A DNA stretch of 64,000 bases, taken from positions 310,001 to 374,000 of the forward strand of contig NZ_FRFA01000002.1 of assembly GCF_900143535.1 (NCBI RefSeq), written 5' to 3'. A program made the position numbers and the translations under genes. The DNA is from Tateyamaria sp. Alg231-49 (GTDB taxonomy: Bacteria; Pseudomonadota; Alphaproteobacteria; Rhodobacterales; Rhodobacteraceae). The notes below the pieces were generated by a model. It saw only the letters and a program-made list of their open reading frames with translations, was not told the origin of the DNA and made no database searches. Within the stretch, counting starts at the first letter, position 1, and each line of letters starts with the position of its first letter. Of the stretch, positions 25,738 through 35,531 are shown piece by piece.

Positions 25738-25871
25738 TTTGATTGCTCCGTATTCGTCTCAAAGATCAGTTTCTTTTAGAAATCTAACACTCTTACTTTG
25801 CCTCAGCGGGGTTAAAAGGCAGATATTTTAAAACAGCCCGAGATTGCAGCGCGTCCGCCAGAGGTTTCGAC

Positions 25872-25902
25872 TGCGCCACCTGGCCGAGCAACAGGTGGCG
25901 CA
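25872..25902. repeat. Perfect 11-bp hairpin after sucB
   Basis: TGCGCCACCTG at 25872-25882 and CAGGTGGCGCA at 25892-25902 pair perfectly over a 9-base loop. No T-tract follows on the minus strand, so it is more likely an mRNA-stabilising or processing hairpin between sucB and the MAPEG gene than a terminator. The remainder of the 206-base gap shows nothing else. Confidence 0.5.
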
Positions 25903-25943
25903 AACCGTGAAAAACCTAGATATGACAAAGCCACATGGCCCCC

Positions 25944-27434
25944 TTACAAATCCATCAACAACCGGCGTGGGTCTTCTAGCGCTTCTTTCACTCGCACAAG
26001 GAACGTGACCGCTCCTTTGCCGTCGACGATCCGGTGGTCATAGGACAGCGCCAGATACATCATCGGGCGGATCACAACCTGACCACCAATCGCCATGGGC
26101 CGGTCCTGAATCTTGTGCATGCCAAGGATACCGGACTGTGGTGGGTTCAAAATCGGCGAACTCATCAGTGAGCCATAGACACCGCCATTGGACAGCGTGA
26201 ACGTGCCGCCCTGCATTTCGGCCATGGACAGCTTGCCATCACGGGCACGCGCGCCCTTTTCGGCAATCGCCTTTTCGATATCGGCAAAGCTCATCGCGTC
26301 CGCATCGCGGATCACCGGCACCACAAGGCCCGTCGGCGTGCCTGCGGCCACACCCATGTGCACGAAGTTTTTGTAGACGATGTCGGTGCCATCGATCTCT
26401 GCGTTGACCTCAGGCACTTCTTTCAGCGCGTGGCAGCACGCCTTGGTAAAGAAGGACATAAAGCCCAGCTTGACCCCGTGTTTCTTCAAAAACAGGTCTT
26501 TGTACTCGCTGCGCAGGGCCATCACCTCGGTCATGTCGACCTCGTTGTAGGTGGTGAGCATGGCGGCCGTGTTCTGGCTGTCCTTGAGGCGGCGCGCGAT
26601 GGTCTGGCGCAAACGGGTCATCTTGACCCGCTCTTCGCGCGCTTCGTCATTTGCCGCCACAGGGGCACGCGGAGCGCTGACAGGGGCAGCGGCCGCCGGT
26701 GGAGCTGCACTCGCGGCGGCGACGGCTTTGGCGACGTCGTCTTTCATCACGCGGCCATCGCGGCCTGTGCCTGTGACGGTATCCGGGCTGATCCCGGCCT
26801 CGGCCATTGCTTTTTTGGCGGCGGGCGCGTTTTCGACATCCTTGCTGGATGCGGCAGGCGCTGGGGCAGCAGCAGCAGCGGGGGCTGCGGCTACGGCACC
26901 GGAGGATGAGATGACGGCCAGTTTGGCGCTTGCATCCACGGTCGCGCCTTCGGGGGCAACGATTTCAGCGAGAACACCTGCGGCGGGGCTTGGGACCTCG
27001 ACGCTCACCTTGTCGGTTTCCAGCTCGCATAGCATTTCATCTTGCGCGACGCTGTCGCCGACCGCTTTGAACCATGTGCTGACTGTGGCCTCTGTCACGG
27101 ACTCGCCCAAGGTGGGCACCATCACGTCGACACTGTCACCACCGGATGCGGGCGCTGGGGCGCTTTCGGCGGCGGCGGCGGGGGCAGCTGCCGCGTCGCC
27201 TTCGGCTATTGTGGCCAGCAGCGCATCGACGCCCACGGTTTCTCCTTCGGCGGCGATGATTTCGCCAAGCGTGCCTGCAACGGGCGAGGGCACTTCGACC
27301 GTCACCTTGTCGGTTTCCAGCTCACACAGCATCTCGTCAACGGCAATCGCCTCGCCGGGTTTCTTGAACCACGTGGCAACAGTGGCTTCGGTGACGCTTT
27401 CGCCCAAGGTGGGCACGCGGACTTCGGTTGTCAT
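25944..27434 (-). CDS. sucB: Dihydrolipoyllysine succinyltransferase (E2 of oxoglutarate dehydrogenase)
   Basis: A 496-residue core subunit. It has two N-terminal lipoyl domains rather than the usual one (residues 1-78 and 101-178, lipoyl lysines Lys43 and Lys142 in ETDKVTV and ETDKVSV). Ala/Pro linkers follow, then a peripheral subunit-binding domain (around 197-240, ending [13 protein letters not shown]) and the catalytic acyltransferase domain ending in [12 protein letters not shown] with the active-site His. Four bases separate it from the sucA stop; AAAGGGAAG lies before the ATG. Confidence 0.95.
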   Translation of the reverse strand: MTTEVRVPTLGESVTEATVATWFKKPGEAIAVDEMLCELETDKVTVEVPSPVAGTLGEIIAAEGETVGVDALLATIAEGDAAAAPAAAAESAPAPASGGDSVDVMVPTLGESVTEATVSTWFKAVGDSVAQDEMLCELETDKVSVEVPSPAAGVLAEIVAPEGATVDASAKLAVISSSGAVAAAPAAAAAPAPAASSKDVENAPAAKKAMAEAGISPDTVTGTGRDGRVMKDDVAKAVAAASAAPPAAAAPVSAPRAPVAANDEAREERVKMTRLRQTIARRLKDSQNTAAMLTTYNEVDMTEVMALRSEYKDLFLKKHGVKLGFMSFFTKACCHALKEVPEVNAEIDGTDIVYKNFVHMGVAAGTPTGLVVPVIRDADAMSFADIEKAIAEKGARARDGKLSMAEMQGGTFTLSNGGVYGSLMSSPILNPPQSGILGMHKIQDRPMAIGGQVVIRPMMYLALSYDHRIVDGKGAVTFLVRVKEALEDPRRLLMDL

Positions 27435-27438
27435 GGTC

Positions 27439-30402
27439 TTACTTCCCTTTGATGGTCAGCGCGTCGTTCACGAGCGCGGCTTGTTGGGCTTTATGATTGC
27501 TGGCCAGACCCGTCGCGGGGCTGGCAGAGGTGGCGCGGCCCACATAAACGGGGCGGGTGTGCTTGGCCTTGATCCGGCCCAGCACCCATTCGAGGTTAGG
27601 TTCGATGAACGTCCAGGCGCCCTGGTTCTTGGGCTCTTCCTGACACCAGACCATCTCGGCCTGTTTGAACCGTTCCAGTTCCGCAACCGCCGACTGCGCC
27701 GGGAAGGGATAGAACTGTTCGAACCGCAGGAGATAGACATCGTCAATCCCGCGGGCATCACGCTCTTCAAGCAGATCGTAGTAGACCTTGCCCGAACACA
27801 TCACCACGCGCTTGATCTTGGCATCCGGCACCAATTGGGTGTCCGAATTGCCATGCTGGGCGTCGTCCCACATCAAACGGTGGAAGGACGAACCGGTGGT
27901 AAATTCCTCGGTCTTAGACACGGCCATCTTGTGGCGGAGCAAGGATTTGGGCGTCATCAGGATTAGCGGTTTGCGGAAATCCCGGTGGATCTGACGGCGC
28001 AGGATGTGGAAATAGTTCGCAGGGGTCGTGCAGTTGGCGACGATCCAGTTGTCCTGTCCGCACATCTGTAGGAACCGTTCAAGTCGGGCCGAGGAGTGTT
28101 CGGGGCCCTGTCCCTCAAACCCATGAGGCAGCAGGACGACCAGACCGGACATGCGCAACCACTTGCTTTCACCGGATGAGATGAACTGGTCAAACATGAT
28201 CTGCGCGCCGTTGGCGAAATCACCAAACTGCGCCTCCCACAAGGTCAGCGCGTTGGGTTCTGCAAGGGAATAGCCATACTCAAACCCAAGAACCGCGTAT
28301 TCCGAGAGCATCGAGTCGATGACCTCATACTGTGCCTGACCCGTGCGGACGTTGTTGAGGGGATAGTAACGCTCTTCGGTCTCTTGGTTCACCAGCCCCG
28401 AATGGCGCTGTGAGAACGTGCCACGGGTCGAATCCTGCCCGGCCAGACGGACCGGATAGCCTTCGGTCAGAAGCGATCCGAAGGCCAACGCCTCACCGGT
28501 GGCCCAATCAATGCCTTCACCGCTTTCAAACATCTTGGCTTTGGTGTCGAGCAGCCGCTCAACCGTTTTGTGCAGGGGAATGCCCTCCGGCACGGTGCTC
28601 AGCGCTCGGCCGACCTCGGCAAAGGTTTCTGGCGGGATAGATGTCTTGCCACGCTGGTATTGCTGCTCTTCCATCTTATCGAGATGTGACCACTTGCCAT
28701 CCAGCCAGTCGGCCTTGTTGGGGCGGTATTCTTTGCCGGCCTCGAACTCGTCGTTCATGCGGGCCTGGAACGCGGCCTTCATGTCTTCGATCTCGCCCTC
28801 GGGGATCAGACCATCCTTGACCAGACGCTCGGTGTACAAGGTCAGCGTTGTCTTATGCTTCTTGATCTTCTTGTACATCACCGGATTGGTGAACATGGGT
28901 TCGTCGCCCTCGTTGTGACCAAAACGGCGGTAGCAGAAGATGTCGATAACAACGTCCTTGTGGAACTTCTGACGGAACTCTGTGGCGACCTTGGCGGCGT
29001 GCACCACAGCCTCCGGATCATCGCCGTTCACGTGGAAAATCGGGGCCTCAACGACCAGCGCATTGTCCGTGGGGTAGGGCGAAGACCGGGAAAAGTGCGG
29101 TGCCGTGGTAAAACCGATTTGGTTGTTCACGACGATATGCATCGTGCCGCCCGCGCGGTGACCCCGCAGGCCCGACAGGGCGAAACATTCAGCCACAACA
29201 CCCTGACCTGCGAACGCCGCATCGCCGTGCAGCAGGATGGGCATAACGCTGGTACGTTCTGGATCGTTGTTCTGATCTTGCTTGGCGCGGACTTTGCCCA
29301 GAACAACCGGGTTCACCGCCTCCAGATGCGACGGGTTCGCGGTCAGGGACAGGTGCACAGAATTGCCGTCAAATTCGCGATCTGAAGACGCGCCGAGGTG
29401 GTACTTCACATCGCCCGATCCATCGACATCCTCGGGCTTGAAAGACCCGCCCTGAAATTCGTTGAAAATCGCCTTGTAGGGCTTGGCCATCACATTGGCC
29501 AAAACCGACAAACGACCCCGGTGGGGCATGCCGATCACAATGTCACGCACGCCAAGGCTGCCGCCGCGCTTGATGATCTGCTCCATCGCCGGGATCAGGC
29601 TTTCGCCCCCATCCAGACCAAAACGTTTGGTGCCCATGTATTTGACATGCAGGAACTTTTCGAACCCTTCGGCCTCGACCATCTTGTTCAGGATCGCCTT
29701 GCGCCCTTCGCGGGTGAACTGGATTTCCTTACCCAGCCCCTCGATGCGCTCCTTGAGCCAGCCCGCCTCTTCTGGGTTCGAAATGTGCATGTATTGCAGC
29801 GCAAACGTGCCGCAATAGGTGCGCTTCACGATGGCAATGATCTCGCGCATCGTGGCGACATCCAGACCCAAAACCTTGTCGATAAAGATTGGGCGGTCCA
29901 TGTCGGCCTCGGTAAAGCCATAGGACTTTGGGTCCAACTCAGGATGAGGCGTCTGATCGCGCATGCCCAACGGGTCGAGGTCGGCGACCAGATGGCCCCG
30001 GATACGATAGGCGCGGATGATCATCAGGGCGCGGATACTGTCGAGAACCGCGCGCTTGATCTGATCGTTGGAAACCTCGACACCTTTTTCAGCCGCCTTG
30101 GCCTTGATCTTGTCGCCTGCCCCTTTGACCTCTGCAGGTGCCGCCCACTCCCCTGTCAGGGCTTGGGTCAGATCATCGCCCGGCATCGGGGGCCAGTCAG
30201 TGCGTGCCCAACTCGGGCCTTCGGCCTCGCGTTTGACGCTGACCTCGTCATCGCCCATCGCCTTAAAGAACGCCTGCCAAGCTTCATCAACAGCGCCCGG
30301 ATCATTGGCGTAACGCGCATACATCTGTTCGAGGTATTCCGCGTTGTGTCCTTGCATGAAGGACGAGGCATGGAACTGGTCGTTGGGAGACTGGTCAGTC
30401 AT
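27439..30402 (-). CDS. sucA: 2-oxoglutarate dehydrogenase E1
   Basis: A 987-residue thiamine-diphosphate enzyme that decarboxylates oxoglutarate in the TCA cycle. Visible: the E1o N-terminal motif [15 protein letters not shown] that docks E2, the TPP site [12 protein letters not shown] with [10 protein letters not shown], and [14 protein letters not shown]. The frame is open to 30498 but I take the ATG at 30402, which follows GGAGGTACTCC, an excellent site. It overlaps the DUF805 stop (ATGA). Confidence 0.97.
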   Translation of the reverse strand: MTDQSPNDQFHASSFMQGHNAEYLEQMYARYANDPGAVDEAWQAFFKAMGDDEVSVKREAEGPSWARTDWPPMPGDDLTQALTGEWAAPAEVKGAGDKIKAKAAEKGVEVSNDQIKRAVLDSIRALMIIRAYRIRGHLVADLDPLGMRDQTPHPELDPKSYGFTEADMDRPIFIDKVLGLDVATMREIIAIVKRTYCGTFALQYMHISNPEEAGWLKERIEGLGKEIQFTREGRKAILNKMVEAEGFEKFLHVKYMGTKRFGLDGGESLIPAMEQIIKRGGSLGVRDIVIGMPHRGRLSVLANVMAKPYKAIFNEFQGGSFKPEDVDGSGDVKYHLGASSDREFDGNSVHLSLTANPSHLEAVNPVVLGKVRAKQDQNNDPERTSVMPILLHGDAAFAGQGVVAECFALSGLRGHRAGGTMHIVVNNQIGFTTAPHFSRSSPYPTDNALVVEAPIFHVNGDDPEAVVHAAKVATEFRQKFHKDVVIDIFCYRRFGHNEGDEPMFTNPVMYKKIKKHKTTLTLYTERLVKDGLIPEGEIEDMKAAFQARMNDEFEAGKEYRPNKADWLDGKWSHLDKMEEQQYQRGKTSIPPETFAEVGRALSTVPEGIPLHKTVERLLDTKAKMFESGEGIDWATGEALAFGSLLTEGYPVRLAGQDSTRGTFSQRHSGLVNQETEERYYPLNNVRTGQAQYEVIDSMLSEYAVLGFEYGYSLAEPNALTLWEAQFGDFANGAQIMFDQFISSGESKWLRMSGLVVLLPHGFEGQGPEHSSARLERFLQMCGQDNWIVANCTTPANYFHILRRQIHRDFRKPLILMTPKSLLRHKMAVSKTEEFTTGSSFHRLMWDDAQHGNSDTQLVPDAKIKRVVMCSGKVYYDLLEERDARGIDDVYLLRFEQFYPFPAQSAVAELERFKQAEMVWCQEEPKNQGAWTFIEPNLEWVLGRIKAKHTRPVYVGRATSASPATGLASNHKAQQAALVNDALTIKGK

Positions 30403-30929
30403 TGGAGTACCTCCGAAAGATTGGGGTTTGGCGTGGGGCGGCGAGTAGGGAGTAAGGCGAGAAGTAAACACAGGATGGCCAGTGGACGGCCGATCCAAGG
30501 CATGATGTCAAAAAGAACCCGAAGGGAAGAATAGCGTCCCAGTTCTGACGCGGGCACGGTTTTGTCGTCAAACTGGACCGACAGGTTTTGCAACTCGCCC
30601 TCGGCAGGCACCGGAATGCGGTAAAGAAACTGTGCGATCACACCGAACAGAAAGACGAGAACGAACAGCCAGCGCCAAACGCCTGCATCAACCAGACGCC
30701 GGGTGCCGACGGCGATCATCGGCAGTGCAATCGCGATTGTGATCACCGTTGCAAGGATGTCGGCATTGGGCCCTGAGGTCGGCAGCCCACGCCAGAGCAT
30801 GATGAGCACCGCCGCCGGGTATAGCAGCCCCCAAGTCCACCAGAATTCCGACCGCGAAGCGCGGCCGGAAAAGTCGAACGACTTCCGGAAGGACATCTCT
30901 AAGGCGCTTACCGGTCCCATCTCATCCAT
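30399..30929 (-). CDS. DUF805 membrane protein in the suc operon
   Basis: A 176-residue protein with about four membrane helices (LYPAAVLIMLW, ILATVITIAIALPMIAVG, WLFVLVFLFGVIAQFL, LAILCLLLALLP) and the DUF805 pattern FDFSGRASRSEFWW near the N-terminus, with VGTRRLVDAG after helix 2. Function unknown. It overlaps the sucA start by four bases and so is co-translated with E1. I take the ATG at 30929; another lies in frame at 30920. Confidence 0.75.
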   Translation of the reverse strand: MDEMGPVSALEMSFRKSFDFSGRASRSEFWWTWGLLYPAAVLIMLWRGLPTSGPNADILATVITIAIALPMIAVGTRRLVDAGVWRWLFVLVFLFGVIAQFLYRIPVPAEGELQNLSVQFDDKTVPASELGRYSSLRVLFDIMPWIGRPLAILCLLLALLPTRRPTPNPNLSEVLQ

Positions 30930-31048
30930 TGCCAATTGCTTCTATCAATGCTGTGCAGGCCCAATCGCGCGTTCGACGCGACGCAGGGGATACTCCCCCA
31001 ATCGCAACCGGCGGATGCCGTTGGCGCATATGATCGCCCGTGCAGCAT

Positions 31049-31933
31049 TTAGCCGTTGATCGCTTCCTGTACCGCCTCACCCAGCGTCGCAGGGCTGTCC
31101 GCCACCACGATCCCTGCGGCGCGCATGGCTTCGATCTTGTCCTCGGCACCGCCTTTGCCGCCGGCAACGATCGCGCCCGCATGACCCATACGACGGCCCG
31201 GAGGCGCTGTGCGGCCAGCGATGAAACCGGCTGTCGGCTTCCAGCGTCCTGCCTTTTTCTCATCTGCAAGGAACTGGGCGGCGTCTTCTTCGGCAGAGCC
31301 GCCAATCTCACCGATCATGATGATGCTTTCCGTCTCTGGATCAGCGAGGAACATTTCAAGCACGTCGATATGCTCGGTCCCTTTGATCGGGTCACCGCCA
31401 ATGCCCACGGCCGATGACTGACCCAGCCCCAGATCCGTGGTCTGCTTGACCGCCTCATAGGTCAACGTGCCCGAGCGGGACACAACACCACAGGACCCAC
31501 GCTTGTGGATGTGGCCGGGCATAATGCCGATTTTGCAGGCGTCTGGCGTGATCACGCCGGGGCAGTTTGGCCCGATCAGGCGCGACTTTGACCCTTCAAG
31601 CGCGCGCTGAACACGCATCATGTCGAGCACGGGGATGCCTTCGGTGATGCACACGATCAGCGGCATCTCGGCATCGATGGCTTCAAGGATCGAGTCTGCC
31701 GCGAAGGGCGGCGGCACGTAGATCACTGATGCATTCGCCTCTGTCACATCCATCGCTTCGTGGACCGAATTGAACACGGGCAGGTCGAGGTGGGTCATCC
31801 CACCTTTGCCCGGTGTCACGCCGCCAACCATCTTGGTGCCATAGGCGATGGCCTGTTCTGTGTGAAAGGTGCCTTGCGAGCCGGTCAGGCCTTGGCAGAT
31901 CACTTTGGTGTTTTCGTCAATAAGTACGGCCAT
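31049..31933 (-). CDS. sucD: Succinate-CoA ligase, alpha subunit
   Basis: A 294-residue subunit that carries the phosphohistidine intermediate, forming succinyl-CoA or releasing it with nucleotide triphosphate production. CoA-binding [15 protein letters not shown] and GGVTPGKGG are at the N-terminus; the phosphohistidine lies in [24 protein letters not shown] precedes the ATG. Downstream in the operon after sucC and a small exported-protein gene, with 9 bases to that gene. Confidence 0.97.
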   Translation of the reverse strand: MAVLIDENTKVICQGLTGSQGTFHTEQAIAYGTKMVGGVTPGKGGMTHLDLPVFNSVHEAMDVTEANASVIYVPPPFAADSILEAIDAEMPLIVCITEGIPVLDMMRVQRALEGSKSRLIGPNCPGVITPDACKIGIMPGHIHKRGSCGVVSRSGTLTYEAVKQTTDLGLGQSSAVGIGGDPIKGTEHIDVLEMFLADPETESIIMIGEIGGSAEEDAAQFLADEKKAGRWKPTAGFIAGRTAPPGRRMGHAGAIVAGGKGGAEDKIEAMRAAGIVVADSPATLGEAVQEAING

Positions 31934-31942
31934 TGGATTTCC

Positions 31943-32473
31943 TTAGTTGAGTTGGCTTGCAGCGGGGGTAAGCCGCTCCACATTCATGAATGTTTCTATG
32001 CCGTTGGGTCCTTGGCGGGTTCCTACATGGACCACGGCGATGCGTTTGGGATTAAGGTAGCGGGCCGCAAGCATTTCGGTGCCTGCGATCGGCGTGTGCG
32101 TTTCGGGGGTGGGGGCGTCCTTAAGGATGCCTTCCGCTTGCAACCCGTTCTGTGCCATTTCGATGGCGAGTTCAGCGTGATCCCCATCAAAGCTGACTTC
32201 ACAGCGCCGGTCGGTGCCGCGCGTGGCTGGGCGCAAGCCAAAGGCGGGCGAGGGTGCTGCATTGGAAAACGGTTCAAGGTCATAAAAGTCATGGCGTGCA
32301 CCAGCGACACTTAGAACATCCCGCGCCTTGGTGGCGGTCAGATAGGGTGAAAAACAGTTCTGTGTGAAAGCCTGCGCAGCAAGGATCGCGTTTTCCTGCG
32401 CAAGTGCGGGCGCACCCAGTGCCATGGCTGCGAGACCAAGTTTGATACTGCGCCGGGAAGATGCCTGTCGCAT
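31943..32473 (-). CDS. Hypothetical exported protein between sucC and sucD
   Basis: A 176-residue protein starting with a signal sequence that has a twin-arginine-like beginning ([22 protein letters not shown]), followed by [18 protein letters not shown]. No family that I recognise. Two cysteines (Cys39 in TQNCFSPYL, and one in DRRCEVSF) could form a disulfide in the periplasm. The frame is open to 32632, but the signal peptide sets the start at 32473. It lies nine bases upstream of sucD, so it is transcribed with it. Homologues at this place are sometimes mislabelled as a succinyl-CoA synthetase subunit; it has no such domain. Confidence 0.65.
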   Translation of the reverse strand: MRQASSRRSIKLGLAAMALGAPALAQENAILAAQAFTQNCFSPYLTATKARDVLSVAGARHDFYDLEPFSNAAPSPAFGLRPATRGTDRRCEVSFDGDHAELAIEMAQNGLQAEGILKDAPTPETHTPIAGTEMLAARYLNPKRIAVVHVGTRQGPNGIETFMNVERLTPAASQLN

Positions 32474-32647
32474 GGTCACAATCTCACCGCCTGGAAACGC
32501 GCGCCGCCTGCCTCGTTGGCATTTGAGACGCGCCCCATCTGGAGCGATCCCGACGACAGGCTTTGGACAACAGGGTTCGCACTCGTTGTCCTCTGGCACG
32601 CCGACGGGACGAAAAGCCCAGATACGAGGCACGCATTGCGCATCGCC

Positions 32648-33841
32648 TTACCCCTTGACGGCTTTCACGATCTTCTGCGCGCCGTCTTTGAGGTCGTCAG
32701 CGGCAATCACGTCAACGTCTGAGTTGTTGATGATGTCTTTGCCCTGCTGCACGTTGGTGCCTTCAAGGCGTACGACCAGCGGCACTTTCAAACCAACCTC
32801 TTTCACGGCGGCAACCACGCCTTCGGCGATCACATCGCAGCGCATGATGCCGCCAAAGATGTTGACCAGAATGCCTTTGACCTGCGGGTCGGAGGTGATG
32901 ATTTTGAACGCCTCGGTGACCTTTTCCTTGGTCGCACCACCGCCCACGTCGAGGAAGTTGGCAGGCTCGGCGCCGTAAAGCTTGATGATGTCCATCGTGG
33001 CCATGGCAAGGCCCGCGCCGTTCACCATACAACCGATTTCACCGTCGAGCGCGATGTAGTTGAGGTCGTATTTCGAGGCGGCGAGTTCTTTGGGGTCTTC
33101 TTCCGTCTCGTCGCGCAACTCGTTGATGTCGGCGTGGCGGTAGATCGCGTTGCCGTCAAAGCTGATCTTGGCGTCCAGCACTTTGAGATCGCCGCCATCG
33201 GTGACGATCAGAGGGTTGATCTCAAGCATCTCCATGTCTTTTTCCATGAAGGCTTTGTAAAGCAGGCTCATCAGGCCGACGCATTGTTTGACCTGTTTGC
33301 CTTCCAGCCCAAGGGCAAAGGCGATGCGGCGGCCGTGGAAAGCTTGATAGCCAGTGGCCGGATCAACGCTAAAGCTCAGGATCTTTTCGGGGGTGCTTGC
33401 GGCGACTTCCTCGATGTCCATGCCGCCCTCGGTCGAGCAGACAAAGGAAACGCGGGACGTCTGGCGGTCGACCAGCAGGGCAAGGTAAAGTTCAGTCTCA
33501 ATCCCCGATCCGTCTTCGATGTAGATACGGTTCACTTGTTTGCCGACAGGCCCGGTCTGGTGTGTGACCAGTGTGCGGCCCAGCATCTTCTTGGCTTCTT
33601 CGGCAGCCTCGGTGGCCGACTTGGTCAGGCGCACGCCGCCTTTCTCGCCGGCATCCGCTTCTTTGAATGTGCCTTTGCCGCGTCCGCCTGCGTGGATTTG
33701 GGCTTTGACCACCCAAAGAGGGCCGTCCATTTCACCAGCCGCTGTCTTGGCGTCTTCCGCACGCAATACGACGCGCCCGTCCGAAACGGGGGCGCCATAG
33801 CTGCGCAAAAGGGCTTTGGCCTGATATTCGTGGATGTTCAT
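32648..33841 (-). CDS. sucC: Succinate-CoA ligase, beta subunit
   Basis: A 397-residue ATP-grasp subunit that binds nucleotide and succinate. Family start [19 protein letters not shown], nucleotide-binding [14 protein letters not shown], and the loop [19 protein letters not shown] are all present. First gene of the suc cluster; its promoter region carries the paired GTGATCAC operator at 33953-33987. A GGGA lies upstream of the ATG at 33841. Confidence 0.97.
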   Translation of the reverse strand: MNIHEYQAKALLRSYGAPVSDGRVVLRAEDAKTAAGEMDGPLWVVKAQIHAGGRGKGTFKEADAGEKGGVRLTKSATEAAEEAKKMLGRTLVTHQTGPVGKQVNRIYIEDGSGIETELYLALLVDRQTSRVSFVCSTEGGMDIEEVAASTPEKILSFSVDPATGYQAFHGRRIAFALGLEGKQVKQCVGLMSLLYKAFMEKDMEMLEINPLIVTDGGDLKVLDAKISFDGNAIYRHADINELRDETEEDPKELAASKYDLNYIALDGEIGCMVNGAGLAMATMDIIKLYGAEPANFLDVGGGATKEKVTEAFKIITSDPQVKGILVNIFGGIMRCDVIAEGVVAAVKEVGLKVPLVVRLEGTNVQQGKDIINNSDVDVIAADDLKDGAQKIVKAVKG

Positions 33842-33952
33842 GAGCTTGAGGTCCCGTATTGATGCATCTGCGTTGGCCCTATACCAACAGGACTAAATGC
33901 CGCGTAAACTGTAAATGGACCCGGTGCGCCGTTTTTGTGCAGAAAATCGAAT

Positions 33953-33987
33953 TTTGTGATCACTGCCGAAAAAAGTGTGATCACAAA
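33953..33987. promoter_or_regulatory. Paired GTGATCAC operator upstream of sucC
   Basis: Two perfect GTGATCAC octamers at 33956-33963 and 33977-33984, starts exactly 21 bp (two helical turns) apart, lie inside an 11-bp-armed inverted repeat with outer TTT / AAA (TTTGTGATCAC facing GTGATCACAAA). This is 115 bases upstream of the sucC start. The sdhC promoter region has the same architecture. It probably binds a dimer pair of one regulator; the regulator is unknown. Confidence 0.65.
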
Positions 33988-34070
33988 TGACTGGACGCAG
34001 CGCGAAAGGGAATCAATAGGCATCAGTGGTTGGCCACCCGATACACCTTCGGAACGGACCAAGCCGGGCT

Positions 34071-35060
34071 GTGGTGATGGCTGCAAACGAGCCTGCTACG
34101 CTCGTTATGTGCAACATGCACTGGCGCATCGCCACAGGGGCACAGGCGGTTCAGGTTTAACTGGATGATCCACAGGACACAGGGGCCGATGCACTGCGCG
34201 CCAGTCTTGGAAGCCGGGTTTTGGTCTGCGCCGATGCCTATTGGGCAGAAAGACGCGGCAAGCGCGGGCGGCCTGCTTCGCAAATGCGCCGCCAAACCAA
34301 CAATGCGAATGTGGCCAAGGACGCAGCAGACAGCGACTGGCTGTTTCACATCGACGCGGATGAATTCATCTGGCAGGGCAGCTCGCTGTCTGACGAGCCG
34401 GTGCAGGTGGAGGATGCCAATACCGAAGTAAACCTGACTGTTCTTGAGCGGCATTTCCCGGAAGATGGCAAACAAGGCACCCTGTTCGAAGGGGCATTTC
34501 GCGCCACAGCCGATTTGTCAGAAGAAGATCGGAAATCAGTTTACGGGCCTTTCGCCGCCATGATTAAACGTTGGCAGTACTCGCATGGCGCTGGCAAGGG
34601 CGGTGTGCGCACGTCAGACCCGTTGCGATTGGGTGTCCACAATGCATCCGAGTGGCGCGGCGACAAATGGCGGGGTCCGGCGCGACATGTGTCAACGTCC
34701 GCGCAACTGTTGCACTTTGATGGGCTGACGCCGCTTCACTGGCTGATCAAAGTTTGGCGTTATCGCCGCAACCCTAAGGACGTCCAGAAGGTGATCCTTC
34801 AAGCTCACCGGGCGGCGCAGATGGATTGAATGAGCGCGCGCAGTGCGTCTCTCGAGCAGGCGGAGGCTGCGCACGAGACACTTTTCGCACTCACACCAGA
34901 CCGGCGGGCGCAGCTTGAAGCTTTTGAACTGTTGCGCCATGTGCCCTTTGATCTGTTTTCAGTTCTGTCCGCTGATGCACCAGATCTGACGGCTGCAGCG
35001 TTCAATTCGGATCTGTTAATTCGCAACCCGTGGATCCGGGACGTTTTGGGCGAACTTTAA
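34071..35060 (+). pseudogene. Glycosyltransferase family 2-like gene with two in-frame stops
   Basis: One uninterrupted frame (the same phase from 34071 to 35060) reads as a Rhodobacteraceae-type glycosyltransferase broken by TAA at 34158-34160 and TGA at 34827-34829. Before the first stop: VVMAANEPATLV and ATGAQAVQV. Directly after: LDDPQDTGADAL, so TAA stands where Tyr (as in VYLDDP) is usual. DWLFHIDADEFIW, the DXD metal site, is intact. After the second stop the frame continues as SLEQAEAAHETLFALTPDR, like the family C-terminus. No frameshift is needed; both breaks are nonsense changes. Upstream of 34071 I see no typical start, so the N-terminus may also be damaged. Downstream ATGs could still yield fragments. 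Confidence 0.7.
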
Positions 35061-35239
35061 GCCTGTTCGGCTTCAAAGGTGCACAGTTTGCCCCATTTAC
35101 GGTACAGCAGGAAGATTGTTGGGATGGCCGCAATGTAGTGGGTAACCATGACGTAATGGGTAACCATGAAGGGGAGCCCACAAATGCCGGACTGACGATC
35201 AAGCCATCCAGCCTTAAGCAGGATTTTAGGGGGACAGTC
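35057..35239 (-). pseudogene. Remnant of a membrane-protein C-terminus
   Basis: A minus-strand open stretch with no start codon at its N-side (bounded by TAA at 35240-35242) that reads like a real protein end: GICGLPFMVTHYVMVTHYIAAIPTIFLLYRKWGKL with a final AEQA. The hydrophobic helix and Lys/Arg flank look like a genuine C-terminal membrane segment. The family was not identified. An 18-bp tandem duplication lies inside it. It is convergent with, and overlaps by a few bases, the end of the glycosyltransferase pseudogene. Confidence 0.3.
35135..35170. repeat. 18-bp tandem duplication
   Basis: GTAGTGGGTAACCATGAC at 35135-35152 and GTAATGGGTAACCATGAA at 35153-35170 differ at two positions. In the minus-strand remnant it gives the repeat MVTHY-V / MVTHY-I. 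It is consistent with slipped replication in decaying DNA. Confidence 0.8.
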
Positions 35240-35242
35240 TTA

Positions 35243-35531
35243 AAACGAAACGCCCGTTTTTGGGCGCGAATCAATTCAGATCGTTTTGCATAAAGGCATG
35301 GAGAATTGCTCATTTAAGTATGCAGGTGCCTTCGGTTCGGCTTGAGGTAGAATTTGATTCTACTCTTACGTGATTCCATTCGACCGATAGGGGAATATGG
35401 CTCAAATAGCTTTTAAATGTGTCAGAATTGGAATCATCTTAGCCGATGAATTCGCGAAGGGTCGTTCCTTGGCGTTGTAAAGGGTTAAACGAACTTCGCG
35501 TTGGACTCGTATTTAGTAAAAGGAAAAAGAC
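35243..35531. other. AT-rich intergenic upstream of VPLPA-CTERM gene 2
   Basis: No gene is supported. It contains a perfect inverted repeat GTAGAAT / ATTCTAC around TTG at 35347-35363 and is AT-richer than the surrounding DNA, as expected of a regulatory region for the 35532 gene. The promoter position is not clear. Confidence 0.4.

Noticed and set aside
26551-27966. Long antisense frame opposite sucB and the sucA end
   Set aside because: A product of codon bias on the opposite strand: Ala/Ser/Thr-rich with no domain.
29398-30534. Long antisense frame opposite sucA
   Set aside because: Mirrors the codon pattern of sucA; no start signals or domains.
35030-35293. 87-codon plus-strand frame across the pseudogene end
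   Set aside because: Overlaps the end of the glycosyltransferase frame and the duplication; no family.
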